Assembly: GCA_021785055.1 (NCBI GenBank)
Contig: JAJYGS010000135.1
Span: 1 to 5,533, forward strand
Length of the DNA stretch: 5,533 nucleotides
Origin: Nitrospirota bacterium
GTDB lineage: Bacteria > Nitrospirota > JACRHJ01
Direction: 5' to 3'
Each line of letters opens with the position of its first letter. Position 1 is the stretch's first letter. Below the pieces are notes generated by a model. The model saw nothing but the letters and a program-made list of their open reading frames with translations, ran no database searches and was not told the DNA's origin. Below are positions 5,348 through 5,533 of this stretch, piece after piece. Position numbers and translations under genes: made by a program.

Positions 5348-5533
5348 ATGACACCAAAAGAAGTACTGGAGATGGCGAAGAAGAACAAGGCTGTGATGTT
5401 CGACATGAAGTTCATGGATTTCCCCGGCCTGTGGCAGCATTTCTCATGCCCGATAGACGAGCTTACCGAGGACATTTTCAAGGACGGCCTGGGTTTCGAC
5501 GGCTCCTCGATAAGGGGCTGGAAGTCCATCAAC
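5348..5533 (+). CDS. glnA: Glutamine synthetase type I, N-terminal part (3' end outside the window)
   Basis: The first 62 codons of glutamine synthetase, the ATP-dependent enzyme that joins ammonium to glutamate; type I enzymes are cytoplasmic dodecamers. The fragment covers the start of the beta-grasp domain and contains the diagnostic GFDGSSIRGWKSIN (49-62), the conserved block of the N-terminal domain. VMFDMKFMDFPGLWQH (17-32) matches the usual second strand and loop. ATG 5348 follows a consensus AGGAGG (5335-5340) by 7 bases, the strongest ribosome binding site in the window, in line with a highly expressed enzyme. It is the third gene of amt-glnB-glnA. The catalytic domain and the adenylylation-site tyrosine are beyond the window. 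Confidence 0.96.
   Translation, partial: MTPKEVLEMAKKNKAVMFDMKFMDFPGLWQHFSCPIDELTEDIFKDGLGFDGSSIRGWKSIN

Noticed and set aside
5165..5532. Minus-strand open frames opposite glnB/glnA
   Set aside because: Shadows of conserved plus-strand genes; no recognisable protein family features.

Overview
The window reads as a stretch of chromosome from a Gram-negative, type-IV-piliated bacterium. The outer-membrane secretin PilQ implies a second membrane, and pilQ next to shikimate-pathway genes is a familiar proteobacterial arrangement. The coding DNA is GC-rich yet uses the Ile codon ATA and the Arg codon AGG freely (6 of 12 Ile codons in glnB are ATA). That fits deltaproteobacteria-like or neighbouring phyla better than enterobacteria or pseudomonads, but the lineage is an inference and is not proven here. 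All genes lie on the + strand. No mobile element, CRISPR array, tRNA or rRNA was seen.

Layout. (1) 1-603: the last 200 codons of pilQ, closed by a strong intrinsic terminator (631-661). (2) 673-3474: an aromatic-biosynthesis operon, aroC-aroK-aroB (chorismate synthase, shikimate kinase, 3-dehydroquinate synthase). A sigma70-type promoter overlaps the pilQ terminator so that a transcript begun there should lack the left arm of the hairpin. A GC-rich palindrome separates aroK from aroB. (3) 3475-3652: an AT-rich control region with a sigma70-like promoter, a 7-bp inverted repeat and a good sigma54 (-24/-12) element. (4) 3653-5533: a nitrogen-assimilation cluster, amt (ammonium channel), glnB (PII signal protein) and the first 62 codons of glnA (glutamine synthetase), with a second, weaker sigma54/sigma70 candidate pair between amt and glnB.

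How the genes work together. PilQ is the outer-membrane pore for pili. AroB, AroK and AroC catalyse steps 2, 5 and 7 from DAHP to chorismate. Amt brings in ammonium, GlnA fixes it into glutamine, and PII senses 2-oxoglutarate, ATP and ADP and typically gates Amt and tunes GlnA. The sigma54 elements suggest NtrC-type activation under nitrogen limitation.

The genes themselves are conserved housekeeping families and I found no undescribed multi-gene system. The points worth a second look are regulatory or local: the overlapping terminator/promoter, the sigma54 element that moves the amt start downstream to GTG 3653, the hairpin over the aroB ribosome binding site, and an enlarged cysteine-bearing loop in Amt.
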